DNA of 64,000 bases from Limnomonas spitsbergensis (Eukaryota; Chlorophyta; Chlorophyceae; Chlamydomonadales). Below the pieces are notes generated by a model that was not told the origin of the DNA, searched no databases, and saw only the letters and a program-made list of their open reading frames with translations. Below are positions 34,901 to 44,845 of the stretch, one piece after another. Each line of letters opens with the position of its first letter. Position 1 is the first letter of the stretch. The DNA lies in NCBI GenBank assembly GCA_037349105.1, contig JAYJMM010000114.1, forward strand, positions 3,897,501 to 3,961,500. The letters are read 5' to 3'. Made by a program: the position numbers and the translations under genes.

Positions 34901-35188
34901 TATCATTTATTTTGTTTGTATGGCATCATATGAGGCTCCCATCGATCCTGAAATTGTGTAACCCTGCTCATGACTTCATGAGGGGCTTGATTCTCTATAT
35001 CTATTTTCTGGCACTCGTACGGCTCTGACAATGGCTCTGACCCCTTCTGAAGTAGTGCGCCAAAAGTGCACCCGTCTCCTGAGGGACTTGTGCTTTATTT
35101 TCTGACACTCATTTAATCGGAACCCTCCTGACTGCTGGTTGTTGCAACCTTCTCTGCTATGCAGGTCCTGTCTAAGCTCAGGGGCTGA
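28978..35188 (+). CDS. Serine/threonine-type protein kinase with large N-lobe insertion
   Basis: Ten exons: 28978-29751, 30196-30279, 30667-30813, 31209-32077, 32385-32454, 32663-32788, 33315-33453, 33920-34050, 34487-34651, 35165-35188 (843 codons including stop, phases consistent). Residues 1-258 are low-complexity. The kinase domain follows: Gly-rich loop LLGRGGCGSVYK, VVAVK lysine, alpha-C EAIISRMLAHPHIV, hinge AIVIEYCDRGHLGDMI, catalytic loop HGDLKPSNVLL, IADFGFA, YSAPEAID, DMWSFGVMLNEMVTGKVPF. All catalytic residues (K, E, D, N, D) are present, but HRD is HGD, so activation-loop Arg coupling is lost. Exon 4 inserts about 280 low-complexity residues between the alpha-C/beta-4 region and the hinge. 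Family looks TKL-like; substrate unknown. Confidence 0.85.
32780..32870 (+). repeat. Two-copy duplication spanning kinase exon 6 donor
   Basis: gtggctcag|gtgcggtggtagaggttacactggggg is followed by tggctcag|gtgcggtggtcgaagttgcac: the exon end and donor are duplicated once at 45-bp spacing. This is the simplest, youngest-looking example of the junction-repeat pattern. Confidence 0.85.
33110..33300 (+). repeat. 11-12-bp pyrimidine-rich minisatellite before kinase exon 7
   Basis: About 14-15 units of ctcccgaccctt and variants (ctccccgaccggtt) lie directly upstream of the exon 7 acceptor at 33314. It may act as a very long polypyrimidine tract. Confidence 0.88.
33640..33935 (+). repeat. About 80-90-bp acceptor-spanning repeat before kinase exon 8
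   Basis: The true acceptor and exon start (gacctgcag|cgctccagacccaggac) is preceded by copies at about 33680 (tactgcagtgcccaggaccc), 33758 (gctacagcgctccagagccaa) and 33827 (gctgcagcgtgccagacccca), each followed by a ctgaaatctga-type filler. Confidence 0.88.
34025..34330 (+). repeat. Tandem copies of kinase exon 8 end plus donor
   Basis: The junction gaaatggtgacgggcaag|GTGAGCGG recurs at about 34107 (gaaatgttgacaggaggg|gtgagcgg), 34179 (gaaatggtgacgggcgag|gtgggtgagcgg) and 34258 (gaaatggtgacgggcgag|atgagtgg), with ctcgttacccatactcgccc in each intron part. Confidence 0.9.
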
Positions 35189-36752
35189 GGCATGCATGGG
35201 CTTGAAAATACGCATGTTGCGCAAATGCGCTTTGCTTGCGAAGTGCAACGGTACGGCCAATGCCTGTAAGGCAGCACGGTTCGGCAACCGCCTGGTGCAA
35301 GCAAGGTATCATGGTGCAGCTTGAGGCCATGGCATGAAGCCCGCCTGCTGCAAGTCGCCACAATAAACGGAAGAGTACGGCATTGTTTTGTTTGTTTGCC
35401 ACTGGTGCGGCCGGGAGTTGAAATAAATCAATCATAGCGGATTCGGCTAAAGAATGGCGGAAGTTCACAAGAATGTGTATTCCGCCAGTATTTCCTTCAT
35501 CTCTCCTACAGGAGGGATAATTATAACTTATGCCTGGGGGCATGGGAAGAGCTGACGAGGTGGAGGGAGACTACCGCTGATGGTTAGCTTGCGCCCGTGG
35601 CACCACTAAGCGTCAGCATTGGGGTCACGAAGGAGGCAAGGAGCGGACGGCCTGGGATCGGCAAGGAGGCAAGCAGCCGATCTTGTCTTGCTTGGAGTGA
35701 GGGACTGTTGGAACCTAGTTTTACCAACACTGGAATACTTCACCGGCCGTAGCACTCGTGGCATTTGTTGTGCCTGCCTAGGGCCTTCCCTGATATTCAG
35801 CTTCTTTTAAGTATAAGTTTGTGTCCCGTTTGGGTTTCCTCTAAAGTTCCTTGAGTCTGCTGGCGGCAAAGTGTGTGGGTCTTTTACAAGTGCAGTGTGG
35901 AATTGTGGTAGTTTATCGGTTAGGAATGCGGTAAGGAATGATACGAGAGGGAGAAGTGCAGTGTGAAACTGCTCTAGTTGTATTAGTTAGGCAGGCGTCC
36001 CGGAATGCGTCAATAAGGTTACTACCGGCTAGAATGGGCCCGGGACAATCCCGGGACCCACAAAAAGAGAATAAATCTGTCTTTACTCATTTTTCTTTCC
36101 TTTCATAGCTGCTCAATTCTGGAAGCTGGCCCCAGGGTTTTGAGGATTTTGGACATATATGCCGCCCCTTTAAATGGGGAGTCATTCTTTGAAAAGTAGT
36201 GTCAGGCAGTACACTGACAATTCGTTTACGAATGGTGGTTGAGAAGCATACCTGCTTTTATCGCTCCAGGATATTATGCTCATTCATTATCATTCACTTT
36301 CACACGCTATACGGCTTCCCCCGACTGCCCGCGCGCTGTGGCCTTATCATCGTGCCACATGCCATGTGCGGTTTACATAATTGTTACTTTGCTATTTTAC
36401 TGTCTTGTCGAGTGGAATTTAGTGTTTATGTTGCAGGGTGCTTCAGCTGAAATTGAGCTAGGGCAGTATCAGGCCTGCAGTGCCTGGTCCAGCAGTCCTG
36501 GTTGCTTGGACCACCGCTCCACCCGATGTTGGCCAGTCCCTGGTCCCCATTGGCCCGGTGGTGGCTGCCCAACGGCTTGCCAAATTGGGTCGGGTTCGCA
36601 CTGAAATGACGGGTACATCGTATTCCTTTGTCAGTCTGATGTGGTCGTCTTATGAATTCACGGAGTCGAGGAAATGTTGTGTCCGTTTTTGTAATAAGAG
36701 GAATGCCCAGAACCTTTTCACCTTCTGTAAAAGTGAAAATACGGAAGGTTAA
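35189..36752. other. Region downstream of the kinase gene
   Basis: No certain gene. A plus-strand exon-like segment follows a TTGCAG at about 36436, and a frame about 36480-36608 gives VVAAQRLAKLGRVRTEMTG, but I found no convincing partner exons. A short hairpin-like gggcccgggacaatcccggg lies at about 36035-36054. Confidence 0.4.
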
Positions 36753-37445
36753 TACCGTGGATCCACTTTAGCTCCGCTCGTAATGAAATAATTATTGGGG
36801 TGCGCGGACATGGGTCCACGCTAATATTAATTCAAAAATTGCCGCTGCGCGGAGCGTCAGTCAGGTGCCCAAACAACTATTTTGGGGGAGCGCGGTATGA
36901 ATTAATAACAGCAATTTTTACAAAATTTTGCGCGCTAGCGCGCGACTGTTTGATTCGACATCCGTTCAGTCATCCTTGTCAAGTGTGCCCTAATAGCCCT
37001 GCATGGTAACACTACTGATGACTCAGATGAGCACTACCGATTTTCATAGGTAGCATTACTGGCTGGACGTGCTGAACACTGACAGGATTCGAACCGCAGA
37101 CCTTAGGGTGGACTGCTAAGTTACGTATTAACACTGAGCCCCCCCGGACTTCAATAGCCACACGTTTCTTAACCCAGGAACCGGCGGCGGAGGAGGAGGA
37201 CGACTACGGTATGCAATCCTTGCTAGGATCAAACGAAGTTTTAATTTAGTTTGACTGTCCTGGCTGAAAGTGCTGCGCGGACGGAAATTTAAATTATTTC
37301 CCGTGATGCGCGATGTTTAATTAAATTTCGTGCTGCGCGGCGTTAAATTAAATTAAAATTCCGTTGTTTTAAATCTTTTTGGGGTGCGCGGCCGAAAAAA
37401 AAATCTTTTTGGGGGGGGTGCGCGGAGTTAAAGTGTTTTTACGAT
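36753..37445 (+). mobile_element. TIR element, copy 1 (non-autonomous DNA transposon)
   Basis: Ends are inverted: left taccgtggatccactttagc plus tccgc; right gcggagttaaagtg followed by tttttacga, whose complement begins with a similar tcgtaaaaacactttaac plus tccgc. The interior has many gcgcgg/ccgcgc subterminal words beside A/T-rich tracts and the palindromic cgcgctagcgcgcg. It matches 59351-60315 in opposite orientation over both ends. No transposase-like protein is visible. Confidence 0.8.
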
Positions 37446-37799
37446 ATGCCGTCATTCAAAGTTGTACTAGTGAAATTGATCGCACGTCATATATGTAGAT
37501 ATGTGTGTTGGCGGTCTGAACCTACTAGATTTTTGTCAAGTTAGTTCTGGCGACTCCGAGCCGGGGATTTCAATCTTGGTCCTTCTTGTGAGTGTCTGCA
37601 TGCAGTTTGCTGACATCATTTTCCTTTTGCCTCAAGGGCCCCATCGATTTTTATGTATAAGATATCAACCCTTTTACTGAAGAGAAGTTTCCAAATCAGG
37701 TCTTCGAATTATGTTGCAGTTGAAAGGGAGGGGGGCGAGTCTGGATAGGGCCCACCCCCCTCAAAAACCGGAAATGCCGTAAATAAGTTGTAAACACCT
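37446..37799. other. Unassigned segment between TIR element and LINE end
   Basis: Nothing recognised by eye in this stretch. Confidence 0.35.
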
Positions 37800-38315
37800 G
37801 ATTGATAGGGCAATGACAAAAAGGCTCGGCCGCGTGGGCGCCCAACTGTCTCGTTGGAAGAAAAGAAACTTGAGCTCAGAGGGAAAGAAGGAGAAGAAAA
37901 CAAAGGAAATAAGTACCCCCCCCCCCAAAAAAAGTTAAAGGCAGCCCGATGTAAACCTTGCCCCTCTCAAGCCTATTCCCCAAGAAGGCAAAGAAAAACA
38001 ACAAAACTAGGCCTCAACAAAGCGAACGACATCCTCAACAAAAGTCAGAGCCTCCTATCCAAGCCTGCCCTGGTACAACTGTTGAAACTCTGTGGCGCCC
38101 TCTGGGGGGCCTGCCCAACCTCTGTCCATAAGCCTGTCCTTCACGCTAGGGCACTGGAAGCAGACATGCAGCGCATCCTCCACATGCTCGCCGTCTTCCC
38201 TTGCCCAACACCGTTGGCAGCAATGTCCGTCACGCTGCTGACCGCTGCGCCGTCCTCGAGTGTTAGCTGTGCTGATGGCGCCAAGCCGCAGCCTTAAGTT
38301 CGTGCGCATTGATAG
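37800..38315 (-). mobile_element. LINE-like retrotransposon 3' end, minus strand
   Basis: Minus strand encodes HCCQRCWAREDGEHVEDALH, then VCFQCPSVKDRL and GWAGPPEGATEFQQLYQGRL, closely related to the copy at 24000-24945. The 3' tail includes the gcgtgggcgcccaactgt segment seen at 25050. Upstream residues NLRLRLGAIS are in frame here, so this copy is less damaged but still truncated. Confidence 0.78.
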
Positions 38316-39666
38316 GTAAGTTGAACTGTGACGTTGCCCATCTGGAATGCTGTCGATTCACGACAACAAGCATAGCGTCAGAACATAGCGTACATTTGAG
38401 CGGAAGTGTTTTTGTTTATGCCATGAGATGTATGGTATGACGGGCATTTACATGGCACTCCCCGGCATGCTAAATTGGCAAGGGGAATGGGGGGACTTCT
38501 ACTATACAAACACAGTCACTTTCGATGGGCAACTCATAATTGAGCCAAAGAAAATCGCCGCTGTGATAAAAGTAATGGTTGGTAAGACAAGGAGACATCT
38601 CCCGCTAAATTACCTGTACTGGTACTTACCAAGCTTGACAGCAATATAAAATTCGTACGGAAAGCAGTACCTGAAAATAAGTACGATACCATTAGGATCA
38701 AGGTGCAACGGAAGGGCCGACATGCTGGTCGGGGAGAGGTCATTCAGGCGGCTGCGTGTGGATATCAGTTATTATTTTGTATTCTCCAGTTGTTGCTGTT
38801 ACGTCAGCTCTTACCCCTGAAGCTGCTGACTAGACCAGTGCCCCTTGCAATGTAGCCATACAACAGTTAAAAAGGATGTTGAGTCCATGCCCTAGAATGT
38901 CCATCCACAAGTGTCGTTAACTTGGTCCAGCAGATCCAGCAGTATTAGTGCTGACGAAATTGCATTGACCTGTGTTGACTACCTTTGCCGCTACATTTTC
39001 GGTGAGAGCTCTGGACTGGGCTGAAGAGCGGGTGGCTGAAGAGGAAACTCCTCGACAGTCCAAAATATTTCGCACTCATCACTTTAAGGTACATGCCGTG
39101 CCCGTTATCTGTTTGCATTTGTTTATCCTCTGTTCTGAAACCATTGTGTCTATCAGAACTTTTTCTTTTATCACATGCTTAAAAAATGAAGTAGTGAAAC
39201 AGTAGAATTTCTGGTACATAAAAATAAGAAATATGGGGGCACGTTTCAGTATGGGGTTTAGGTACCACCGGGGTATCAGCCCTACAGGTCATTTCTTCCC
39301 CATTCTCTATCCAGATTGACTTCTCTGTCATGATATTAGAGAGGCTGTTTGGATTGTTTTAATCATTTGCCTTAACAAAGATAAAGGCTAAAAAAACGGG
39401 ATTACTGTTTAACGAACCAGTGACTTGTCATAGTTTCAGGCATGAAAACAAGGAAGAGGCATAGGAACGGATCACGTGACCGACTTAAATTTAGAACATT
39501 AAGGGAAAACGAACCCAGATTAAAACGAAATTAGACTGATACTACAGTACCTATGCATCGATGATTAGTGAAACGGTACCAGCTATCACTCCTGAATTAA
39601 TCATGCATAACTGGACGCGCTGTCTAAAAGTCCCCGCAGCAGGTGTCAGCATGAGGTCAGCCCTAC
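38316..39666. other. Gene-poor stretch before the zinc-finger gene
   Basis: A plus-strand segment at about 39009-39088 encodes LDWAEERVAEEETPRQSKIF followed by RTHHFK and a GTACAT donor-like site; it may be an isolated exon. The remainder has no recognisable coding content and may include 3' UTR of the minus-strand gene. Confidence 0.35.
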
Positions 39667-42222
39667 TTACGCCCTCGAGCCGGGGCAGTTGCTGGCAAAG
39701 TGACCACTGACCCCGCACTTGAAACAGGCATTGCCACCCCCGCCGCCGCCGCTCATGCCACTGCCCCTGGCCCCGCCTCCTCCTTGCCCACTGCCATAGC
39801 CACCCCCGCCGTAAGAACCACCTCCCTGCCCCCCTCCTCCGTAGCCCCCTCCTCCCTGCCCACCCCCGTAGCCCCCTCCTCCCTGCCCACCCCCGTAGCC
39901 CCCTCCTCCCCTGCCCCCTCCAGAAGCTGCGCCCTGGTTGGGACAGTTTGAGCTCCAGTGGCCTGCGTGTACAAATGCAGGCCATGAGGTCAGATGGCAT
40001 GGATATCATTGTCGGACCCTGACACAGTAACAGGGGCTCAGGTGTAACATAGGACGGTGTGTTACACCGTAAAACAGTAAGATGCTGACTCGAGAACCGT
40101 ACATATGTGTGTGGCACCGTCACAAAGCCAACCGCCACGACCGTAAATCGCCCAACACTGATGAATATTGATACATAATTTCAGGGGATTCGGGGCTTCC
40201 TCCTGTCCAGGAGGTGGACAGGGGGTCATGCCTTTTCATGAATCATTGGATCCATGATCCTGTCTGCAAGAATGCCTGCAGCATTGGACAACCGAAGATA
40301 TTATGTATACTTTTCAAGCTGGTAGCAATCTGGTAGCTAGCATTCCGGCAAACACACACAAATAAGCTTTATCGAATGCTCACATGCTAACACATCGCAC
40401 ATCCATGACCGAATCTCCCTTCAAGGCGATCACTCACCAGTCTGGTTACACTTGAAGCATGTGTCAGTCCCCTTGCCACCACCACCACCGCCGCCAGGAC
40501 CAGCGTTATAGCCACCACCTCCACCTCCATAGGCTTTAGCTCCGCCTCCATAGCCACCACCGCCGCCTCCATAGCCCCCACCACCGCCTCCACCGCCGCC
40601 CCCACCACCACCGTAGGCGCCAGAACCATAGGAGCCCCCACCACCTCCGCCAGCCTGCTTTGTTGGGCAGTCCCTGCTCCAGTGGCCTGTTTTGTAGGCA
40701 AGCACAAGTCGTAATATGACACCATTAGCGCACCGTCGCAGTCAAGGTAGCACGCAACGGCACAGGTTAAGCAGGATAATATTACTTAGGTAGCATGTTA
40801 CAGCACAGGTATAGCAGGATTTTACTGCCAAGGTAGCAGGGGAAGGCACAGCTTGAGCCTGATTCGACTACCAAGGTAGCGCGATACTGCATAAGTTAAG
40901 CTGGATTGAACTACCAAGGTAGCACAATAAGGCACAGATTAAGCCGTATTTAGCAAAAACGAACGCAGTCCATGATCGAACCGTTAAAAGCACTGTCAGT
41001 GGGGAACGTCTCAAAGCAAAGTTCTTGAGGCATGGATGGGACAAATGAAACATTGCATTATGCTTGGATTGCGCGCTGCGTGATTTCACATAATTAAGAT
41101 TGTTTTGCTGGTGATATAAAATTGACCAGTGCAGCGGCTGGAATCTCGTGCTCCGTAAACGTGTCCAAGCTGTGTGAATTACCTGTTTGGCCACAAGAGA
41201 AGCAAGTGCCGTCGCCGCCGCCACCACCACCTCCCCCTTGTGCCATTGGTGCATTGGCAGGCTTCAGTGGCTCATCCGCCCTGTAGCAGTTGAAAATGCA
41301 ACTCCTCACAAATTGGCTCATCTTCAGATACCGGTACAGGGCAGATTTTGAATCCTCAATTGCTTGCCTCACCAGTTGAAGTATCGGCAGCGTGTTTGAT
41401 CCTGCAAGATGTTGAACAGCGGAATTGAGGGATGGCACAGAAGGAAAAGGAAAGAAACCGTTTTTGCTGGGATTTTGATCCTACCTCACGATCTTTGGGG
41501 CAGGTGTAGAACTGCCTGCCTGGGTTCTTCTCGCTGTTTGACGTCTTCACTGGCATGACCAGGCCACACCCGCACTTGGGGCCATCACCGCCATCTTGCT
41601 CGGCATTGGCTTCGTTGTTGTCAGCCCCAAAAACGTAGCCGCTGCCGGTGTTGCCCGCAGGGGCGCTTGCAAGTCCACCAGATGGAGCATACATTCCCCA
41701 AGAGTTTGCAGGAGGCGCTGCTGTCTGTCCGGATGCAACAGGCAGAGAGGGGTCCCAAGCAGCCTGCTGCTGACCACCATCATAACGTGAATCTGAAAGG
41801 GGAAAGAAACTCCGGCAATTTAGAACTGGTAGTCTGTAATATCAATGACAAACTTGCGGTTATCTTTGTTGACATTCTCATCTGAGTCACTCATATTCAC
41901 GCATGCCGTCACACAACATTCGCATACAACTTAAGGATGCATACTGGTAAAGGTCTTGTCGACAGCGGCCCTCTTCGGGCTGCTTGGTAGGTAAGGGGCA
42001 TCAGAGCCATACACCTGCAATACAGCGTTGGGAGTATGCAATGCATGAGTGGTGCCAATACCAAAGCATGCAAGATAGGCAGGGCCATGTTTACAACACA
42101 CCTAGTGGCCATATGTTGCGTATTATCAAGGATCGAAAGTTGCCGTAGAGATCAAACAGTACGGATTCTTACAGGGGCATCCATCATCCTTTTCTGCCCT
42201 GCCATTCCGGGTGCCATTCCTG
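39667..42222 (-). CDS. GRF zinc-finger and CCHC zinc-knuckle glycine-rich protein (5' end uncertain)
   Basis: Minus-strand exons: about 42222-42173, 42014-41945, 41792-41485, about 41321-41183, 40686-40438, 39962-39667. The third and fourth carry a GRF-like finger: KCGCGLVMPVKTSNSEKNPG, then RQFYTCPKDRE and SCIFNCYRADEP. Three zinc knuckles follow, each split by an intron after C-x2-C-x-x-T/S-G: CFSCGQTGHWSRDCP, CFKCNQTGHWSSNCP, CFKCGVSGHFASNCP, joined by Gly/Tyr-rich linkers. GRF plus CCHC is the C-terminal arrangement of plant topoisomerase 3-alpha, but no topoisomerase catalytic exons lie upstream, so it appears to be a separate single-strand nucleic-acid-binding protein. The last exon ends GSRA then TAA; a perfect GTAAGT overlaps the stop, so another exon is possible. 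The first exon and start codon are not settled. Confidence 0.7.
40012..40165 (+). repeat. Dispersed intronic element, copy 1 (copy 2 at 48335-48488)
   Basis: About 150 bp matching 48335-48488 in the same orientation. The shared core is taggacggtgtgttacaccg plus taaaa, where ACGGTGT-gt-tACACCGT forms a palindrome, and both copies end in accgtaaatcgcccaacac or a close variant. It sits in the last intron of the zinc-finger gene. Confidence 0.82.
40725..40955 (+). repeat. About 52-bp repeat in zinc-finger gene intron
   Basis: Four units of the type ccaaggtagcacaataaggc, acagattaagc, cggatt. A related unit set lies at 53585-53695 in the BolA gene's first intron, so this minisatellite family is dispersed. 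Confidence 0.75.
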
Positions 42223-42669
42223 CTTGCAATGAAAGACATAGTCAGACAGAATCTTGGGCATCATAAACAGCTTATATCCGCGATATTAATCATTCGGAAC
42301 TCGTACCACGAGGTGGGTAGTCCCCGTTTAAAATGGCTGGGTTTAATTTTAACTCGGCTGCTTCGGCAGCTGCAAGATAGAGATCGTCATCGTCTGAAGA
42401 CATGTTTTATGCACTTCAGGAATCTGAGCGCCAGAGGGGAGGGATCTGACATGTCAGTGCTTCTTTTTGATTTTGATTTTAGTGGGCGTGCCAAGGTAGC
42501 GATGCATCATCGAACCAGGAATGGTAGGTACACTCTGCGACCATCCGCATAAGCACAAAAAATTTGCCGCTTTGTTGAGAAACCGTCTGGGAGTGATGAG
42601 GACCTCACACAGCTTATGATCTGATACCGGCCACTTAGCTATCTCGTCCGAGTAGTTCGAAATCGATCC

Positions 42670-42744
42670 TTAGGGGTCGGTCAGACTGCGTTGCGTTTGA
42701 GGTTGCGTTTGGACTTCCAAACGCAAACGCAGACGCGAAACGCA

Positions 42745-42784
<40 letters not shown>

Positions 42785-42908
42785 GCGTTTGGATAAAACA
42801 TTGGTATGTTTAAATGGAATCAACTGCGCCCTTATCTTCTGATAGGCTATTTACGATTATGAATGTCAAACGCAACCCACCAAACGCGATAGTCTGACCG
42901 ACCCCTTA
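42670..42908. mobile_element. MITE with TTA target-site duplication and internal 37-G run
   Basis: 233-bp element (42673-42905) with perfect terminal inverted repeats GGGGTCGGTCAGACT / AGTCTGACCGACCCC minus the last base variation, flanked by TTA on both sides (42670-42672, 42906-42908). A 3-bp TTA/TWA duplication with G-rich ends is typical of PIF/Harbinger-type MITEs. The interior has gcgtttggacttccaaacgc as a hairpin and a run of 37 G (42745-42781). No coding capacity. Confidence 0.88.
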
Positions 42909-43105
42909 GGTGACATACTCTGCTGGAGAGCTTGGCAGAAATGAAAACGATGGAATGGTGAAGTCTGTAGTCCCTTCCCCCATCTCAAGCACCCCAACCG
43001 CAAACACATCGCCCTGGTAATGGGTGCTATGCCCCACCTGTATTTACAGCAACCTTCATACCTGCACCAAAACTGGCGGCATCCATACCTCATACTCGAG
43101 GTAGC
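42906..43105 (-). CDS. Possible exon pair next to the MITE (unidentified)
   Basis: Minus strand, segment about 43105-43062 encodes YLEYEVWMPPVLVQ and ends in a strong CAG|GTATGA donor. After a 48-bp putative intron, from 43013, GDVFAVGVLEMGEGTTDFTI plus PSFSFLPSSPAEYVT runs into the stop formed at the MITE insertion site. The peptide looks protein-like but I cannot name a family. It may be a 5' part of the zinc-finger gene or a broken gene. Confidence 0.28.
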
Positions 43106-43214
43106 ATCTGCTGAACGATCCGCTTCCTACCCTCTGTCTAGGACCCCAGTTTCCAAGTTCCTGCCGCATCACATAGGATGTGAGCATGGCTGCACCTTGA
43201 ATCGGGTTGCTGGG

Positions 43215-43350
43215 TTCCGTGTTTCTGTCCCCTAACATGGGAGGGCGGCATGGCTGCATCATGATCCTGGCTGTGCGTGGTAGCTGGAATTGAGCTTGCT
43301 CATCCTCTACCAGCGCCACGCGGCGGGCGTAATGCAGGGCCCAGCGGGTG
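43215..43350 (+). repeat. Dispersed repeat, copy 2
   Basis: Matches 11800-11920: ggcatggctgcatcatgatc, ctggctgtgcgtggtagctg, then gctcatcctctaccagcgcc and gcagggcccagcggg. Confidence 0.7.
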
Positions 43351-43924
43351 TGCACCCATCCTTAACCTGCACAGAGCACTGCCAGTGGGTGCAGCACCCT
43401 ATCTGTGTTCACTGAGCCTCAACGGCATTGACAGAGCCCTGTCAGTGGGTTGAGCACCCAAGCCGCATCCACTGAACCTCAATCACATAAACAGGGCCCT
43501 GCTAGTGGGTGCAGCGCCATATCTAATTGAGGGGAATGTCCCATTGTACCCCTAAACTGGACATGCCAGAATCACTTCAAACTTGCTGAGTTAACTCAGC
43601 CACCTCCATGCACCTTTGAACCAAGTGTCTCTCATGAAAATTCGACCAACCTCACCTTTCTGCTCGCCTCCGTGCCCTATAATCCCCAAATCCAGCCATA
43701 AGCAGGGGCACGTAGGAGAATTGAGGGGATGACACCCCAAAACTTGATTTGCCGAAATTGCACCAACATTACAGCACAAACTCGGCAGCCACCTCTCTGC
43801 ATCCCAGGACAAAGCTTCTCATTATTGTGAAGGGGTCCGGTGTGCACCAACAAAGAATGGTGATCACCTCCGGCGATGAGCTGGTTGCCATGCTTGGCGA
43901 ATACCGGTATGTCGAAATTCATGA

Positions 43925-44110
43925 TATTACACCTCTGGGCCCTGCTTAAAGAACGATCGGCCACCTCGGCAAACATGAAGTCAGCTAGGAAAGGCAAGGG
44001 AGAAGGCACAAGAGGAAAGAAGAGAAAGGAAAGCAATGTCACCTTCCAAACAACAAGAACAGCAACAAGAAGGTCAGGCAAACCGTATCCCCTGCCCCTG
44101 AAGAGACTAG
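43925..44110 (-). mobile_element. LINE 3' tail fragment, minus strand
   Basis: The reverse complement of about 24850-24945 (tagccg...gacgtggccgagcttc, then agcatggcccagaggtgt) matches here as cacctctgggccctgct, then gatcggccacctcggcaaac. Only non-coding tail is present. Confidence 0.7.
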
Positions 44111-44845
44111 CCTTAAAAATGTTTGTCTAGGTGTTCAATTCAGTGCGCAACCCCCCAGGCGAAACCAGACCATGTTAGGCAGGCCGCCGGGCGGCCACAT
44201 CTGGGATGATTGGCACCAAACCTATACTGCCCTACGTTCGGAGGCTCACACAGCAGGGCTTGCTGAACCAGCTCCCCATGGCCCCATGCCATAATGTACC
44301 TGAACTGTAGCTGAATTGTAGCTGTAAAGCCACTTAGGTCACACTTTAGGTCAAACTGCAGCGCCCATGACAGACGGTACTGCCAGAAAGGACAAACTGG
44401 TCCGTTAAGATACCTTATTACAACCACCGTATCAACCTCAACTACCATGGTGGCTGTAATTAGAGGAGTCAGATACTGGTGGTCAACTGACCTTCTGCCT
44501 AAAGTAGTTAATGTCATCTGGGCAGGCACTGCTGCCAATTCCGCTGCCGCCTTGTGCCGCAGACCGGCGATGTCGTGTCCAGTGCTGTTGGTTTGAAATG
44601 TCAGCATGAAGGATCTTGCCATTCCTGCATGATCCTGTGCTCGATTTGGAGGGTCGGTGAGACGGTGACTTGACACATGGGTGAGGTGCTCATGGGTGTG
44701 AGAGGAAAGGCTAAAATGTGAGGCCGTGATCTGTGTGAATGATTTTGTTCCGTCCGTCCGGCCAGTCGAATCGTCCCTGTCAGCCATACAAAGTTGAAAT
44801 CTCCGGGGAAAACAAACTAAGTTCATCGCCCACCTCGCTTAAGAA

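Larger units (their letters stand above)
42223..44845. other. Region between zinc-finger and fibrillin genes
   Basis: Contains the MITE (42673-42905), possible minus-strand exons (42906-43105), dispersed repeat copy 2 (43215-43350), a roughly 70-bp tandem repeat (43365-43525, three units around cagtgggtgcagcacc), a decayed tandem duplication of about 190 bp (43530-43810) and a LINE end (43925-44110). A 228-residue minus-strand open frame (44140-44826) has no recognisable domain. The fibrillin promoter should lie just before 44846. Confidence 0.5.

Noticed and set aside
37179..37208. Exon-like EPAAEEEDDYG segment after a CAG
   Set aside because: It lies inside the TIR element (36753-37445), whose other copy has an expanded acidic stretch at the same place, so it is element sequence.
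39667..42222. Topoisomerase 3-alpha as the name of the zinc-finger gene
   Set aside because: Only the tail domains (GRF, CCHC) match; no TOPRIM or catalytic tyrosine region can be found upstream before the next gene.
44140..44826. 228-residue minus-strand open frame next to the fibrillin start
   Set aside because: No domain or homologous look, irregular composition, and it overlaps ordinary spacer sequence; probably chance.
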